Origin: Nocardioides sp. LHD-245
Lineage (GTDB): Bacteria; Actinomycetota; Actinomycetes; Propionibacteriales; Nocardioidaceae
Direction: 5' to 3'
Length of the DNA: 64,000 nt
Assembly: GCF_030929495.1 (NCBI RefSeq)
Contig: NZ_JAVFWN010000021.1
Span: forward strand, 1 to 64,000
The notes below the pieces were generated by a model. It was not told the origin of the DNA, searched no databases, and saw only the letters and a list, made by a program, of their open reading frames with translations. Shown here one piece after another: positions 18,944 to 28,572 of this stretch. Position 1 is the stretch's first letter. Every line of letters begins with the position of its first letter. The translations under genes were made by a program, and so were the position numbers.

Positions 18944-19915
18944 ATGCGGGCCGAGGACGTGCTGGGTCGGGTCATCCTGGTCACCGGCAAGGAGGAGTTC
19001 CTCGGAGCCCGGACAGTCGAGGACGTCAAGGCGGCCGTGCGCGGGCACGATGCCGAGGCGGAGTTCGCCGACAGCGCGGCGGCCGACCTGACCCTCGCCA
19101 CGCTCGGGGAGATGGCGGCGCCGTCGCTGTTCTCCGCGGTGCGCTGCGTCGTGGTCCGCGGCCTGGAGAACCTCCCGGACGAGTCCGTCGACGGCGTGCT
19201 CGGCTACGCCGCCGCGCCGGTCGAGGACGTCGCGCTGGTCCTCGTCCACGGTGGCGGCCAGAAGGGCTCCGGCGTGTTGGCCAAGCTCCGCAAGCTGCCG
19301 GCCGTCACCGAGCACAAGTCCGAGGAGCTCAAGGCGTCCGACTACCCCGGCTTCGTCGCGGGGGAGGTGCGCCGGCTCGGCGCCGGGATCGACCGCGAGG
19401 CCGCCGACGCGCTGATCGAGTCCATCGGGCGCGACCTGCGATCCCTGGCCGGTGCCGCCCACCAGCTGACCAACGACTTCCCGGGTGAGCGGATCAGCGA
19501 GACCCAGGTCCGGCGCTACTTCGGCGGCCGAGCCGAGGCCAAGTCGTTCGCGGTCGCCGACGCGGCGTTCGCCGGCCGCGACCGGGCCGCGTTGGAGGAG
19601 CTGCGCTGGGCGCTCGACTCCGGGACGGCGGCCGTGCTGATCACCTCCGCCTTCGCGGGCAGCGCCCGCGGCCTGGCCCGACTGGTCAGCGCCCCGCGCG
19701 GGATGCGCGACGCCGACCTGGCCCGCGAGGTCGGCGTTCCCCCGTGGAAGCTGCGCTCGCTGCGCGACCAGGCCCGGGGCTGGACCGACGCCGGGCTGGC
19801 CCGGGCTATTCGCGCCGTCGCCCAGGCCGACGCCGACATCAAGGGCGCCGCCAGCGACGCGTCCTACGCCCTCGAGCGGCTGGTGCTCACGGTGACCAGC
19901 CTGCGCCAGCGTTGA
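18944..19915 (+). CDS. holA: DNA polymerase III delta subunit
   Basis: A 323-residue clamp-loader delta subunit that opens the beta sliding clamp and loads it on primed DNA within the delta-gamma/tau-delta' complex. The N-terminal RecQ-like fold begins VILVTGKEEFLGART, followed by the SLFSAVRCVVVRGLEN segment expected to contact the clamp, then the helical domain LESIGRDLRSLAGAAHQLTNDF and the C-terminal collar domain. The ATG at 18944 has an excellent GGAAGGTGG site; an upstream start would encode a nonconserved N terminus. The last codons run into a 99-bp hairpin. Confidence 0.92.
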   Translation: MRAEDVLGRVILVTGKEEFLGARTVEDVKAAVRGHDAEAEFADSAAADLTLATLGEMAAPSLFSAVRCVVVRGLENLPDESVDGVLGYAAAPVEDVALVLVHGGGQKGSGVLAKLRKLPAVTEHKSEELKASDYPGFVAGEVRRLGAGIDREAADALIESIGRDLRSLAGAAHQLTNDFPGERISETQVRRYFGGRAEAKSFAVADAAFAGRDRAALEELRWALDSGTAAVLITSAFAGSARGLARLVSAPRGMRDADLAREVGVPPWKLRSLRDQARGWTDAGLARAIRAVAQADADIKGAASDASYALERLVLTVTSLRQR

Positions 19916-20007
19916 GTTGCCACTTTCTCACTGTTGAGATGCCAAAGAGCGGCGGTCAATGACCGCCGCTCTCGTATCTCAACAGTGAGAAAGTGGCAAC
20001 TCAACGC
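19909..20007. terminator. 99-bp near-perfect hairpin between holA and rpsT
   Basis: Outer arms 19909-19940 and 19976-20007 are perfectly complementary over 32 bp. Inside, arms 19946-19958 and 19960-19972 form a second perfect 13-bp stem around a single central base. The structure begins in the last codons of holA and ends 29 bp before the rpsT stop, so it separates two convergent genes. It probably acts as a bidirectional terminator, although a T-run is lacking; the unusually long perfect dyad could also be a mobile palindromic element. Confidence 0.7.
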
Positions 20008-20036
20008 GGCTCCGGACCGGAGCCAGCAGGGTGGTC

Positions 20037-20297
20037 TCAGAGAGAGGCGGCCTGCTTCGCGATCGACGACTTGCGGTTCGCGGCCTGGTTCTTGTGGATG
20101 ACGCCCTTGGAGGCGGCCTTGTCGAGCTTCTTGCCGGCCTCGCGGGCCAGGGTCGCGGCGCTGTCCTTGTCGCCGGCCTCGGCGGCCTCGCGGAACTTGC
20201 GGATCGCGGTCTTCAGGCCGGACTTGACGGCCTTGTTGCGCTCGTGGCGCTTCTCGTTCTGCTTGTTGCGCTTGATCTGGCTCTTGATGTTCGCCAC
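20037..20297 (-). CDS. rpsT: 30S ribosomal protein S20
   Basis: An 86-residue small, very basic primary 16S rRNA-binding protein. The sequence begins MANIKSQIKRNKQNEKRHERN and ends KNQAANRKSSIAKQAASL, both typical of bS20. The start is a GTG (20295-20297) preceded by an AGAGGCGAG ribosome binding site; longer frames upstream are not conserved. Location opposite holA and near lepA is the conserved actinobacterial arrangement. In other bacteria S20 synthesis is autoregulated at translation, and a non-ATG start fits that, but no specific leader structure is claimed. Confidence 0.97.
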   Translation of the reverse strand: MANIKSQIKRNKQNEKRHERNKAVKSGLKTAIRKFREAAEAGDKDSAATLAREAGKKLDKAASKGVIHKNQAANRKSSIAKQAASL

Positions 20298-20461
20298 GTG
20301 TACTCGCCTCTGTGTCAGGTGGGGGAAATGCTGGTTCTGGTCCGGAGCGCGCCTCGGTCGCCGTGCTCCTGACCACCCCGGCTTCGTCAGCGGAGGGCGG
20401 GCAGGCGGGAACGCGGAGACGCGACCAGCAAGGCTAACAGCGGGTCGACATCGCGCCCAAA

Positions 20462-21406
20462 TCAGCGTCCGCCCGACCAGCCGCGCCGCTCGGCCAGCCA
20501 GTGGTCGATCACGTCGCGCTGCCAGGCCTGCGCGGCACGCAGGTGCGGCGACGTGGCCGGGACCGGCTGCTGGGCGCTCGCGGTGAAGTAGCCGAGGATC
20601 AGGGCGAGGAAGACGTCGATGTGCTCGTCGGGAACCGTTGCCAGCAGGGGGTGCGCCGCGATGTGGACGTCGACGTCGAGTCCGTCGCCCCGCGGCCCGA
20701 TGAGCAGGAGCAGCGAGTCGAGCCAGGCGGCGCCGACGATCGGCCAGTTCCAGTCGCACAGGAGCGCGGTGCCGTCGGGGCGGACCAGGATGTTGTCGTC
20801 GCGGATGTCGGTGTGGACGAGGGTGTCGCCGGCGACGACCTCGGGATAGCGCTCGGCGAGCGCCCGGATCTCGGCTCCGCGCGGGTGGACGACGCGGTCC
20901 CACAGCGCCGGCCACGAGGCGAACTCGTCGACCGCGCTGTCGAGTGCGGCTCCGGGGGCCGGGGTCAGGACCGCCGCCATCGCCACGGCCATCGCGGAGG
21001 CGGCGGCCAGGTCGTCGGGACGCCACGGTCGGTACGGCGCCCGCGCGTCGACGTACTCGGTGGCGAGCAGGCGCCAGTCGGCGACCTCGTCGGTCCACAA
21101 CAGTCTCGGAGCCGGTACGACGGCCGGCAGCGCGGCGAGCTTGCGTGCCTCCTCGCGGTACGCGTCGGCGAAGACCCGCTGCGCCTTGACCGAGGCCGCC
21201 TTCACGAACGCCCGGGTGCCGTCGGCGCAGGTCAGCACCGACGCGAAGCCCGGCGTGAACCCGCCGTCCTGCGACACCGCATCGACCACGGGGGAGCCGA
21301 GCCGCTGCTCCACCGCGCGGCGCACGAGAGGCGGCAGGTGCGCCCAGGCCAGGCGGCGAGCGGTCCGGCCGTGCGGGATGAGGGTGGGGAACACGCCGCC
21401 CATCAT
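20462..21406 (-). CDS. Aminoglycoside phosphotransferase-fold kinase
   Basis: A 314-residue protein of the APH/choline-kinase fold. The catalytic loop HTDIRDDNILV (Brenner-type HxDxxxxN) and the metal-binding CDWNWP (DFD-like) are clear. The N-lobe ATP lysine is probably in RAFVKAASVK. The family phosphorylates aminoglycosides, choline, homoserine or other small hydroxyl compounds, and the substrate cannot be deduced. The start is set at the ATG ending at 21406 (MMGGVFPTLIPHG), since longer readings run into the divergent lepA promoter. It is unlikely to be a dedicated resistance gene, since such paralogues are common in actinobacterial genomes. Confidence 0.82.
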   Translation of the reverse strand: MMGGVFPTLIPHGRTARRLAWAHLPPLVRRAVEQRLGSPVVDAVSQDGGFTPGFASVLTCADGTRAFVKAASVKAQRVFADAYREEARKLAALPAVVPAPRLLWTDEVADWRLLATEYVDARAPYRPWRPDDLAAASAMAVAMAAVLTPAPGAALDSAVDEFASWPALWDRVVHPRGAEIRALAERYPEVVAGDTLVHTDIRDDNILVRPDGTALLCDWNWPIVGAAWLDSLLLLIGPRGDGLDVDVHIAAHPLLATVPDEHIDVFLALILGYFTASAQQPVPATSPHLRAAQAWQRDVIDHWLAERRGWSGGR

Positions 21407-21488
21407 GGCCGACCGCCCGTGATGCGTCCCGGACGGTGCAGGTCCGGGTTTAGCGAACCGGAGCGGCATCCGGGACAATGGCGGCACC

Positions 21489-23360
21489 ATGCCAGCCTCC
21501 GCCCCGCAGCCGGGTCACACCGACCCCGCGATCATCCGCAACTTCTGCATCATCGCGCACATCGACCACGGCAAGTCGACCCTCGCCGACCGGATGCTGC
21601 AGCTGACCGGTGTCGTCGGCGAGCGCGAGGCGAAGGCGCAGTACCTCGACCGGATGGACATCGAGCGCGAGCGCGGCATCACCATCAAGAGCCAGGCCGT
21701 CCGGATGCCGTGGACGGTCAGCGCCGGCAACGAGGCGGGTGCCGAGCCGGGCACCTACATCCTCAACATGATCGACACCCCGGGCCACGTCGACTTCACC
21801 TACGAGGTCTCCCGTTCGCTGCAGGCGTGCGAGGCAGCGATCCTGCTGGTCGACGCCGCCCAGGGCATCGAGGCGCAGACCCTGGCGAACCTCTACCTCG
21901 CCATGGGCGCCGACCTGCACATCATCCCGGTCCTCAACAAGATCGACCTGCCCAGCGCCAACGTCGAGAAGTACGCCGCCGAGCTGGCCAACCTGGTCGG
22001 CTGCGAGCCGGAGGACGTGCTGCTCACCTCGGCCAAGACCGGCGTCGGCGTCGAGGCCCTGCTCAACGAGATCGTGAAGTCGGTGCCGGCGCCCGTCGGC
22101 GATGCCGCCGCCCCGGCCCGCGCGCTGATCTTCGACTCGGTCTACGACACCTACCGCGGGGTGGTCACCTACGTCCGGGTGGTCGACGGCGAGCTGTCCC
22201 ACCGCGACAAGATCAAGATGATGTCGACCGGCGCCCTGCACGAGATGCTCGAGGTCGGCGTGATCAGCCCCGAGCCGATGAAGGCGGCCAAGATCGGCGT
22301 CGGCGAGACCGGCTACCTGATCACCGGCGTGAAGGACGTGCGCCAGTCCCGGGTCGGTGACACGGTCACCGTCAACGGACGCCAGGCGGCCGAGCCGCTG
22401 GGCGGCTACGAGCACCCCAACCCGATGGTCTTCGCGGGCCTGTACCCGATCGACGGCGACGACTATCCGACGCTGCGCGACGCGCTCGAGAAGCTCCAGC
22501 TCAACGACGCCGCGCTCACCTTCGAGCCGGAGACCTCCGGCGCGCTGGGCTTCGGCTTCCGTTGCGGCTTCCTCGGCCTGCTCCACATGGAGATCACCCG
22601 CGAGCGACTCGAGCGCGAGTTCAACCTCGACCTCATCTCGACCGCGCCCAATGTCGTCTACGAGGTCGTCATGGAGGACGGCACGCAGCTCACGGTCACC
22701 AACCCGAGCGAGTACCCCGACGGCAAGATCGCCGAGGTCCGTGAGCCGATCGTCGACGCCACGGTCCTCGCGCCGTCCGACTACATCGGCACGATCATGG
22801 AGCTGTGCCAGCACAAGCGCGGCACCCTGCAGGGCATGGACTACCTGTCCGAGGACCGGGTCGAGATGCGCTACGTGCTGCCGATGGGTGAGATCGCCTT
22901 CGACTTCTTCGACCAGCTCAAGTCCAAGACCAAGGGCTACGCCTCGCTCAACTACGAGTTCTCCGGCGACCAGGCCGCCGACCTGGTGAAGGTCGACATC
23001 CTGCTCCAGGGTGAGCCGGTCGACGCGTTCTCCGCCATCGTCCACAAGGACGCGGCCTACTCCTACGGCGTGATGATGGCCGGCAAGCTCAAGGAGCTCA
23101 TCCCCCGACAGCAGTTCGAGGTGCCGATCCAGGCAGCCATCGGCGCCCGGGTGATCGCGCGCGAGAACATCCGCGCCATCCGCAAGGACGTCCTCGCCAA
23201 GTGCTACGGCGGCGACATCACCCGCAAGCGCAAGCTGCTGGAGAAGCAGAAGGAGGGCAAGAAGCGGATGAAGATGGTCGGCCGCGTCGAGGTCCCCCAG
23301 GAGGCCTTCGTCGCCGCGCTCTCCACCACCGGGCCCGCGGGCGACAAGCCCAAGAAGTAG
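21489..23360 (+). CDS. lepA: Elongation factor 4 (LepA) GTPase
   Basis: A 623-residue translational GTPase, EF4/LepA, which acts on ribosomes in tRNA back-translocation or initiation quality control. G1 is AHIDHGKST (23-31), with RGITIKSQ (switch I), DTPGHVDF (G3) and NKIDLP (G4). An EF-G-like domain II, domains III and V and the LepA-specific C-terminal domain (KCYGGDITRKRKLLEKQKEG) follow. Full length for the family. It sits between an APH-fold kinase and an MBL hydrolase, with hemW further downstream as in many actinobacteria. Confidence 0.97.
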   Translation: MPASAPQPGHTDPAIIRNFCIIAHIDHGKSTLADRMLQLTGVVGEREAKAQYLDRMDIERERGITIKSQAVRMPWTVSAGNEAGAEPGTYILNMIDTPGHVDFTYEVSRSLQACEAAILLVDAAQGIEAQTLANLYLAMGADLHIIPVLNKIDLPSANVEKYAAELANLVGCEPEDVLLTSAKTGVGVEALLNEIVKSVPAPVGDAAAPARALIFDSVYDTYRGVVTYVRVVDGELSHRDKIKMMSTGALHEMLEVGVISPEPMKAAKIGVGETGYLITGVKDVRQSRVGDTVTVNGRQAAEPLGGYEHPNPMVFAGLYPIDGDDYPTLRDALEKLQLNDAALTFEPETSGALGFGFRCGFLGLLHMEITRERLEREFNLDLISTAPNVVYEVVMEDGTQLTVTNPSEYPDGKIAEVREPIVDATVLAPSDYIGTIMELCQHKRGTLQGMDYLSEDRVEMRYVLPMGEIAFDFFDQLKSKTKGYASLNYEFSGDQAADLVKVDILLQGEPVDAFSAIVHKDAAYSYGVMMAGKLKELIPRQQFEVPIQAAIGARVIARENIRAIRKDVLAKCYGGDITRKRKLLEKQKEGKKRMKMVGRVEVPQEAFVAALSTTGPAGDKPKK

Positions 23361-23371
23361 CCGCCGGTCGG

Positions 23372-24067
23372 TCACGGCTCCCACACCGCCGCGTCGTGCG
23401 CGAACACGACACGGCGCGGGTCGAAGGCCAGGATCCGCTCCAGCCACGGGCTCGGCACGGGCAGCGGCGGCTCGTGGCCCAGCGCCCGGGCACGGGCCGC
23501 GAGGACGTCGGCCGAGAACGCCGAGGCGGTGTCGTGCGCCTGCCCGGCCAGCACCACGGTGCCGTCGTCGCACACCACGACGACCGACTGGTGGCCGTCG
23601 ACGTGCCCCGGCGTCGGTACGACGTGCACGCCCGCCGCGATCTCGGCCTCGCCGTCGAGCAGGTCGTAGCGGGCGCCCGCGAAGTCGACCAGGTGCGGCA
23701 CCGTGTAGTCGGCGACCGCGCGGGCCGTCGCCAGCTCCGCGCGCTGGGCGACGATGGGGACCCGGGGGAAGCGCGGGTTGCCGCCCACGTGGTCGAAGTG
23801 GAGATGGCAGTTGACGACCACCGCGACGTCGGCGGTCGCGAGCCCGATCGAGCCCAGCGCCTCCTCGACGGGGACCCGACGCGGCCGGTACCAGGCCTCG
23901 GCCTCCGGGCCGGCGTCGCCGAGCCCCGTGTCGAGCAGGAGGAGCCCGGCCGGAGTGCGGACGACGTACCCGTAGACGGCCTCGACCCGCGGCCGGCCCG
24001 TTCCGGTCTCCGCCGCTGGGCGGACGAAGGATCCGAGGCCGAGGCGCCGCACGTCATCGATCCCCAT
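23372..24067 (-). CDS. MBL-fold hydrolase, AHL-lactonase-like
   Basis: A 231-residue metallo-beta-lactamase-fold hydrolase with the dinuclear zinc motif CHLHFDHVGGN (HxHxDH), a downstream PTPGHVDGHQSV histidine and a Tyr/His-containing VLAGQAHDTAS region. The layout resembles the AttM/AiiA N-acyl homoserine lactonase branch, but actinobacterial members of this branch mostly have unknown substrates, so quorum quenching is not claimed. The ATG ending at 24067 begins the conserved core; longer readings add residues overlapping the divergent promoter. Convergent with lepA with an 11-bp gap. Confidence 0.82.
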   Translation of the reverse strand: MGIDDVRRLGLGSFVRPAAETGTGRPRVEAVYGYVVRTPAGLLLLDTGLGDAGPEAEAWYRPRRVPVEEALGSIGLATADVAVVVNCHLHFDHVGGNPRFPRVPIVAQRAELATARAVADYTVPHLVDFAGARYDLLDGEAEIAAGVHVVPTPGHVDGHQSVVVVCDDGTVVLAGQAHDTASAFSADVLAARARALGHEPPLPVPSPWLERILAFDPRRVVFAHDAAVWEP

Positions 24068-24126
24068 GACCCGCACGCTAGCGGGGCCGCCATCGGCCGG
24101 TTGGCCCACTCTGCTGGGATGTCTGC

Positions 24127-25068
24127 GTGGCCCCCGTCGTCTCCGTCCCCGCCGACCTCGACGGTCAGCGCGCGCTCGGGCCGGCGTGGGCGGCCTGGCT
24201 GGACCGCCTCCCGGCGATCACCCGTTCGGTCCTCGACGACTGGGACCTGACGCCGGAGGGGGAGAGCTGGCACGGCTTCTGCTCCCTCGTGCTGCCGGTC
24301 GCGACCGGTGACGGCACCCGCGCCGCCCTCAAGGTCGGGCTGCCCGACGACGAGTCCGAGCACGAGCACCTCGCCCTGCAGCGCTGGGGCGGGCGCGGTG
24401 CGGTGCAGCTGCTCCGGGCCGACCCGGGGCGCCGGGCCCTGCTGCTGGAGCGGCTGGACCGCGAGGACCTGACCGAGAGCTGGGACCTGGAGGCCTGCGA
24501 GGTGGTCGCGAGCCGGTACGCCGACCTGCACGTGGCTCCGATGCCGCAGCTGCGTCCCCAGGCGTCGTACGTCGAGGGATGGCTGGACGCACTGGCCCGC
24601 GACGCCCAGAACGTGCCGATCCCGCGGCGGCTGGTCGAGCAGACGCTCGCCCTCGGCCGGGACCTGGCGGCGGAGCCGGCGACGGCGGTGATCCACGGCG
24701 ACCTCCACTACGGCAACGTCCTGCGCGGCCGGCGTGACGGCGAGGACACCTGGCTGGTCATCGATCCGAAGCCGACCAACGGCGACCCGCACTACGAGCT
24801 GGAGCCGATGCTGCGCGACCGGTTCGAGGAGTACGCCGCGCCGGGGGCGGCCGGGTCGGTGCGCGACGGCATCCGTCGTCGCTTCCACACGCTCGTCGAC
24901 GCCGCCGGGCTCGACGAGGCCCGCGCCCGCGACTGGGCGGTGGTCCGCTCGGTGCTCAACGCGCACTGGGCGTACGAGGACGCCGTCCGCGCCCACCGCC
25001 CGCTGGACGCCGAGGAGCGCGAGCACGTCACGGCGTGCATCACCGTGGCCAAGGCCGTCCAGGACTGA
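24127..25068 (+). CDS. APH(6)/hydroxyurea phosphotransferase-family kinase
   Basis: A 313-residue kinase of the streptomycin 6-phosphotransferase / hydroxyurea phosphotransferase family (APH_6_hur). The catalytic loop is HGDLHYGNVLRG (around residue 189) and the metal-binding motif is VIDPKPTNGDP, both diagnostic. The conserved LLLERL and ALKVG segments mark the N-lobe. It starts with GTG. Members can inactivate streptomycin, but most chromosomal copies in soil actinobacteria are uncharacterised housekeeping-like kinases. It is divergent from the MBL gene and followed after 33 bp by the MOSC gene. Confidence 0.85.
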   Translation: MAPVVSVPADLDGQRALGPAWAAWLDRLPAITRSVLDDWDLTPEGESWHGFCSLVLPVATGDGTRAALKVGLPDDESEHEHLALQRWGGRGAVQLLRADPGRRALLLERLDREDLTESWDLEACEVVASRYADLHVAPMPQLRPQASYVEGWLDALARDAQNVPIPRRLVEQTLALGRDLAAEPATAVIHGDLHYGNVLRGRRDGEDTWLVIDPKPTNGDPHYELEPMLRDRFEEYAAPGAAGSVRDGIRRRFHTLVDAAGLDEARARDWAVVRSVLNAHWAYEDAVRAHRPLDAEEREHVTACITVAKAVQD

Positions 25069-25101
25069 GGCCGGGTCCTGCCGCGTGGGTAGTCTCGCGC
25101 C

Positions 25102-25791
25102 ATGGCATTCGTGCGGACCATCAGCGTCGGCCTGCCGCGGGACAGGGAGTGGGCCGGGATCGGGCGCACCTCGATCGACAAGCGCCCGGTTCGGGGGCCG
25201 GTGACGGTGCATCCGCTGGGGATCGAGGGAGACCAGGTCTCCGACACCCGGCACCACGGCGGTCCCGACCAGGCGGTGTACGCCTACGCGCGCGAGGACC
25301 TGGACTTCTGGGAGCAGGAGCTCGGACGGCCGATCCGCGACGGTCACTTCGGCGAGAACCTCACCACCGAGGGCATCGACGTCAACGCCCTCGAGATCGG
25401 GACCCGGCTGCGGGTCGGTGTGCCGGGCGTCGGCATCCTCGTCGAGGCGGTCTACGTCCGCACGCCCTGCAACGACTTCAAGGGCTGGATGGGGGAGAGC
25501 GGCTACGATCCGCGCGCCTGGGTCAAGAGGTTCACCGCGGCGGCCCGCCCCGGGCCCTACCTGCGGGTCCTCGAGACCGGTCTGATCGCACCGGGCGACC
25601 CGGTCGAGGTGGTGCACCGTCCCGGCCACGGGCGGACCATCCGGGACATGTTCGTCGCCCTCAACACCGATCGGAGCCGGTTGCCCGACCTGCTCGTCGT
25701 GGACGGTCTGCTGCCCAAGGTGCGCGCGAAAGCCGAAGAATTCGTCCAGCGGACGGCCGGTTCCCTACCCCCGACGGAGCCCGTGGCTTAG
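25102..25791 (+). CDS. MOSC domain protein (YiiM type)
   Basis: A 229-residue MOSC domain protein, a sulphur-carrier fold found in molybdenum-cofactor sulphurases and in YiiM/mARC-like reductases. Key signals are GIEGDQVSDTRHHGGPDQAVYAY (about residues 41-63), GHFGENLTTEGID and the conserved cysteine in VRTPCNDFKGWM, expected to bind Mo or carry persulphide. YiiM-type proteins reduce N-hydroxylated compounds such as 6-N-hydroxylaminopurine. The RBS is weak. The acyl-CoA ligase follows after about 80 bp. Confidence 0.88.
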   Translation: MAFVRTISVGLPRDREWAGIGRTSIDKRPVRGPVTVHPLGIEGDQVSDTRHHGGPDQAVYAYAREDLDFWEQELGRPIRDGHFGENLTTEGIDVNALEIGTRLRVGVPGVGILVEAVYVRTPCNDFKGWMGESGYDPRAWVKRFTAAARPGPYLRVLETGLIAPGDPVEVVHRPGHGRTIRDMFVALNTDRSRLPDLLVVDGLLPKVRAKAEEFVQRTAGSLPPTEPVA

Positions 25792-25872
25792 GTTACTGCC
25801 CAGTTGCCCACGATCCACCGGTCGACGGATCGCGAGCACGTCGGTCTCGGACGAGCAGACGCAGGGAGCGCC

Positions 25873-27705
<1,833 letters not shown>

Positions 27706-27720
27706 CCGCTGCAGACGACG

Positions 27721-27899
27721 CGAGCGCGTCGCTCGTTCCTCGCGCCGCGCTACCGCGCTCGCGGTCGTCTCGCGTAGGTGGTGGCGTTCGCTGGGCGGCA
27801 AGACCGCGCCGGCTCGCGGAAAGACTCGGCTCCGCCACTCCGGTCGCTCGTACCTCGCTCCCTACGCTCCGTCGCCTTCGCTTCCCGCGATGACCGGCC
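27721..27899 (+). repeat. Dispersed ~178-bp intergenic repeat, copy 1
   Basis: Homologous to the reverse complement of 60377-60553 over its whole length. Shared blocks include GTCGCTCGTTCCTCGCGCC at the left end, GGCGGCAAGACCG and CGGCTCGCGGAA in the middle, and CTCCGGTCGCTCGT followed by CCTCGCTCCCTACG and GACCGGCC at the right. It fills the gap between the acyl-CoA ligase and the broken dioxygenase. Not protein-coding in any convincing frame. Confidence 0.75.
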
Positions 27900-27940
27900 C
27901 GTTCCGGGCGTCGGCGGCTGAGCGGGGTCGGGGTGGCGGG

Positions 27941-28560
27941 GAGACCTCCGAGGAGACCGCGGGCCCGTATCCCGGCGACGGGAGCAACGGCCCAACGTGC
28001 TCACCGAGTCCCGCGTCGTGCGCCGTGACCTCACGTCCAGCTTCGGCACGGCCGCCGGGGTCGCCGAGCGGGTCCCGGCCACGGTCCGGCTCAGGGTCTA
28101 TGACCTCGACGGCGACGAGGTGACCCCGCTGGCCGGCGCCGCCGTCTATCTGTGGCACTGCGACCGCGAGGGCCGCTACTCGATGTACGACGACGAGATC
28201 GCCGACGAGAACTACCTGCGCGGAGTCCAGGAGGCCGACGCCGACGGCAGTCTCACCTTCACCACGATCTTCCCCGCCTGCTACTCGGGCCGCTGGCCGC
28301 ACATGCACTTCGAGGTCTACGAGAGCCTCGCCAAGGCGACCGGCGCCGACAACAAGCTGCGCACCTCGCAGCTGGCGCTGCCGGAGGACGCCTGCGACGA
28401 CGTCTACGCGACCGAGGGCTACGAGCAGAGCGTCAGCAACCTGTCCCGGCTGAGCATCGAGACCGACGGGATCTTCAGCGACGGCTACTCGCTGCAGATG
28501 GCCGAGGTCACCGGCTCGGTCGAGGATGGCTACACCGTCAGCCTGAACATCCCGGTCTGA
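27941..28560 (+). pseudogene. Intradiol ring-cleavage dioxygenase-like gene, truncated and frameshifted
   Basis: The downstream part (from about 27994) encodes the intradiol dioxygenase core: AAVYLWHCDREGRYSMYDD with Tyr and His ligand positions, then FPACYSGRWPHMHFEVY. The typical preceding segment EETAGPYPGDGSNGP lies in a different frame (27950-27994), so one base appears to be missing near 27991-27994. The usual N-terminal export signal and Ser/Ala-rich linker are absent; upstream sequence is a dispersed repeat. In intact actinobacterial relatives the protein is an exported catechol-dioxygenase-like enzyme of unknown substrate. A GTG at 27997 could still express a 187-residue core, and a sequencing error could mimic the frameshift, so pseudogene status is probable but not certain. 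Confidence 0.62.
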
Positions 28561-28572
28561 GAAACTGGCGCG

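Noticed and set aside
16421..19462. 1013-codon frame antisense to comEC and holA
   Set aside because: Very long but low complexity (Arg, Gly, Gln, Asp) as expected for antisense of GC-rich genes.
20298..20461. Structured leader or sRNA upstream of rpsT
   Set aside because: GC-rich, without a convincing stem or terminator; likely only the rpsT promoter and leader.
23372..24067. Quorum-quenching lactonase
   Set aside because: The zinc motif alone does not define substrate; kept as MBL hydrolase.
24127..25068. Acquired streptomycin resistance gene
   Set aside because: Base composition equals its neighbours and no mobile element is near; probably a chromosomal family member.
27890..28123. 77-codon frame starting MTGPFRASAAERG
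   Set aside because: Only its EETAGPYPGDGSNGP part is meaningful; treated as part of the dioxygenase pseudogene.
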